From positions 495,248-559,247 of the forward strand of contig NZ_WWNE01000003.1 of assembly GCF_009909615.1 (NCBI RefSeq): DNA of 64,000 bases. The letters run 5' to 3'. The translations under genes and the position numbers were made by a program. Each line of letters opens with the position of its first letter. The stretch's first letter is position 1. The notes under the pieces were generated by a model that saw nothing but the letters and a program-made list of their open reading frames with translations, made no database searches and was not told the DNA's origin. The stretch comes from Acidiluteibacter ferrifornacis. GTDB taxonomy: Bacteria; Bacteroidota; Bacteroidia; Flavobacteriales_E; Vicingaceae. Below are positions 62,883 through 64,000 of this stretch, in pieces.

Positions 62883-63497
62883 ATGGACACGAGTAACGGT
62901 CTTGAACCTTACCAGAAAGACAAAGGTTTTAAGCAGCTTATCAAGTATTTTTTGCAAGGGTTATTTTACCTGATGCCTATTGCCATTACTATTTACATAG
63001 TAGTTCAATCCATTTTATTAATAGATAATTTAATCCCTATAGATATACCTGGGCTAGGTCTGTTGATTATACTAGGATTCATTACTTTGGTTGGCTATTT
63101 GTTTTCTACCTATTTATCGGCATTACTCCGACCTTTTGAACGAGCAATAATGCGAACCCCTTTAATCAAGTTGATTTACACATCCATTAAAGACTTGATG
63201 AATGCATTTGTGGGGAGCAAGAAACAATTTAGCAGACCAGTTTTGGTAATGATTCAAAAAGATCCATTAATAGAAAGAATGGGTTTTGTTACTAAAGATG
63301 ATGTTTCTGATTTAGGACTTAGTGATGAGAAAGTAGTGGTTTATTTACCATTTTCTTACGCCGTTTCTGGAGAAGTAGTTATTGTGCCTAAAACTGCTGT
63401 AACTCCATTGAATGCCAAATCTGCCGACATCATGAAATTAATTATTTCTGGAGGTGTAACTTCCGTAGAAAATTCTGAAAATCATGAAAATACATAA
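62883..63497 (+). CDS. DUF502 membrane protein
   Basis: A 204-residue protein with two transmembrane helices (about 20-48 and 60-84) and a C-terminal cytoplasmic or periplasmic domain. Landmarks are LFYLMPIAITIYIVV, the RTPLIKLIYTSIKDLMNAF segment and VVVYLPFSYAVSGEVVIVPKTAVTPL, all of DUF502. Its function is unknown. It overlaps the next gene by 14 bp. Confidence 0.88.
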   Translation: MDTSNGLEPYQKDKGFKQLIKYFLQGLFYLMPIAITIYIVVQSILLIDNLIPIDIPGLGLLIILGFITLVGYLFSTYLSALLRPFERAIMRTPLIKLIYTSIKDLMNAFVGSKKQFSRPVLVMIQKDPLIERMGFVTKDDVSDLGLSDEKVVVYLPFSYAVSGEVVIVPKTAVTPLNAKSADIMKLIISGGVTSVENSENHENT

Positions 63498-64000
63498 ATT
63501 TTTTCTAGCCAGTTTCTTTTGTGTGTTGGCTTTCGTTTCCAAATCACAAAAAGTAGTTGAAGTAACCGCTTCCAGTGAAGTGGTCGGAGTTACTAATAAA
63601 TCTTTTGAGACAATTATTTATAATTCAACTTCTTCTGACATTGAAAAAGCTTGGAGAGAGCTAATGAAGGAGTATGATGGAAAAGTGAAAAAAAGTAAGC
63701 GAGACTTAATCTCTTCCAGTACAATGATTCCTTTATTCGGATCTACCCCGCAAAATATTTACTTCAGAACTTATGAGCTAAACGATTCTACTTCAAAAAT
63801 AATAGTAGCCATAGAAGTAGGCACAGACTACATTGACCCTTCGAGTGCAAAAGGAGAAGCAGCAAAAAGCTTTATTCGAACATTTGCTTTTGATCATTCT
63901 AAAACAAAAACAAACGCCAAACTGCAAAGTAAAGAACGAGAAAACAATCAATTAACAAGCAAGAAAAGGCAGTTGGTTCGAGAGAAAGAAAAACTGGAAA
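63484..64000 (+). CDS. Exported hypothetical protein, coiled-coil C-terminus (truncated by window end)
   Basis: A frame opens at ATG 63484, 14 bp before the end of the DUF502 gene, and continues to the window edge. The N-terminus KIHKFFLASFFCVLAFVSKSQ is a signal peptide ending at S-Q. Next come about 105 residues of unknown fold (SSSTMIPLFGSTPQNIYFRTYEL; TDYIDPSSAKGEAAKSF). Near the end a Lys/Glu-rich coiled coil starts (SKKRQLVREKEKLE). Overlap with DUF502 implies co-translation. The C-terminus is outside the window. Confidence 0.75.
   Translation, partial: MKIHKFFLASFFCVLAFVSKSQKVVEVTASSEVVGVTNKSFETIIYNSTSSDIEKAWRELMKEYDGKVKKSKRDLISSSTMIPLFGSTPQNIYFRTYELNDSTSKIIVAIEVGTDYIDPSSAKGEAAKSFIRTFAFDHSKTKTNAKLQSKERENNQLTSKKRQLVREKEKLE

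Overview
The window is an AT-rich chromosomal segment from a Bacteroidota bacterium, most likely a pigmented, aerobic, light-exposed member of the Flavobacteriia or a close relative. Several independent signs agree. Secreted proteins end in type IX secretion sorting domains (YPNPS...G.Y.I/L..) or a gliding-motility C-terminal domain. Promoters carry the Bacteroidota -7 element TAnnTTTG, and ribosome binding sites of Shine-Dalgarno type are mostly absent. Response regulators, TPR-SPOR lipoprotein-like genes and beta-barrel genes are of the kinds common in this phylum. I cannot name a genus. No insertion sequence, prophage, integrase, rRNA or CRISPR array was seen.

Layout. 0.1-2.5 kb: a two-component system (minus strand). 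2.5-4.7 kb: an orphan mini-transcript with a strong terminator, then an ALDH8-like aldehyde dehydrogenase and a small exported protein. 4.7-8.8 kb: two tandem paralogous TPR/SPOR proteins and a membrane SpoIIE-type phosphatase. 8.8-13.4 kb: an Omp28-like lipoprotein, a YdcF-like protein, tRNA-Ala(GGC), a fructosamine-kinase-like protein, and an S24 repressor divergent from a small DUF1883-like gene. 14.1-16.7 kb: CrtZ carotenoid hydroxylase and an iron-sulfur (6-4)-type photolyase. 16.8-27 kb: large secreted proteins, asd, an ECF sigma factor overlapping a membrane-anchored beta-barrel gene, and a small ORF interrupted by a stop. 26.9-31.9 kb: lspA, a DksA/TraR-like gene, ileS and a RidA-family gene. 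32-38.2 kb: a PAS histidine kinase, three receiver proteins, a second SpoIIE phosphatase and an HPt protein. 38.3-43 kb: a lipoprotein, a DASH cryptochrome, a 52-residue DUF2256 gene, DUF2892, a YbjT-like protein and an SRPBCC protein. 43-47.8 kb: two T9SS proteins that share a recently duplicated 3' half. 47.9-55 kb: the main light-response cluster. 55.1-64 kb: uvrC, gpsA, lysS, a phosphosugar isomerase, a serine hydrolase, rhodanese, a haem protein, DUF502 and a partial gene.

The best candidate for a coherent system is the light response. A CarH/LitR-type MerR regulator with the full adenosylcobalamin photoreceptor signature lies upstream of an ECF sigma-crtI-crtB-idi-SDR-flavin reductase-photolyase gene string on the same strand. 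The promoter between regulator and sigma gene sits inside a 28-bp inverted repeat, GTTTAA-N16-TTAAAC. The same arrangement, GTTTAA-N16-TTAAAT, covers the crtZ promoter 40 kb away. Together with a DASH cryptochrome, DUF2256, an FeS photolyase and YbjT/SRPBCC genes, this suggests a scattered light regulon whose operator can be read directly from the sequence.

Other points of note are an isoleucyl-tRNA synthetase with a swapped GxHH signature in place of HxGH, a possible SpoIIE/receiver/HPt phosphorelay, and several genes whose -7 element lies only 4-6 bases before the start codon, which suggests leaderless messages.
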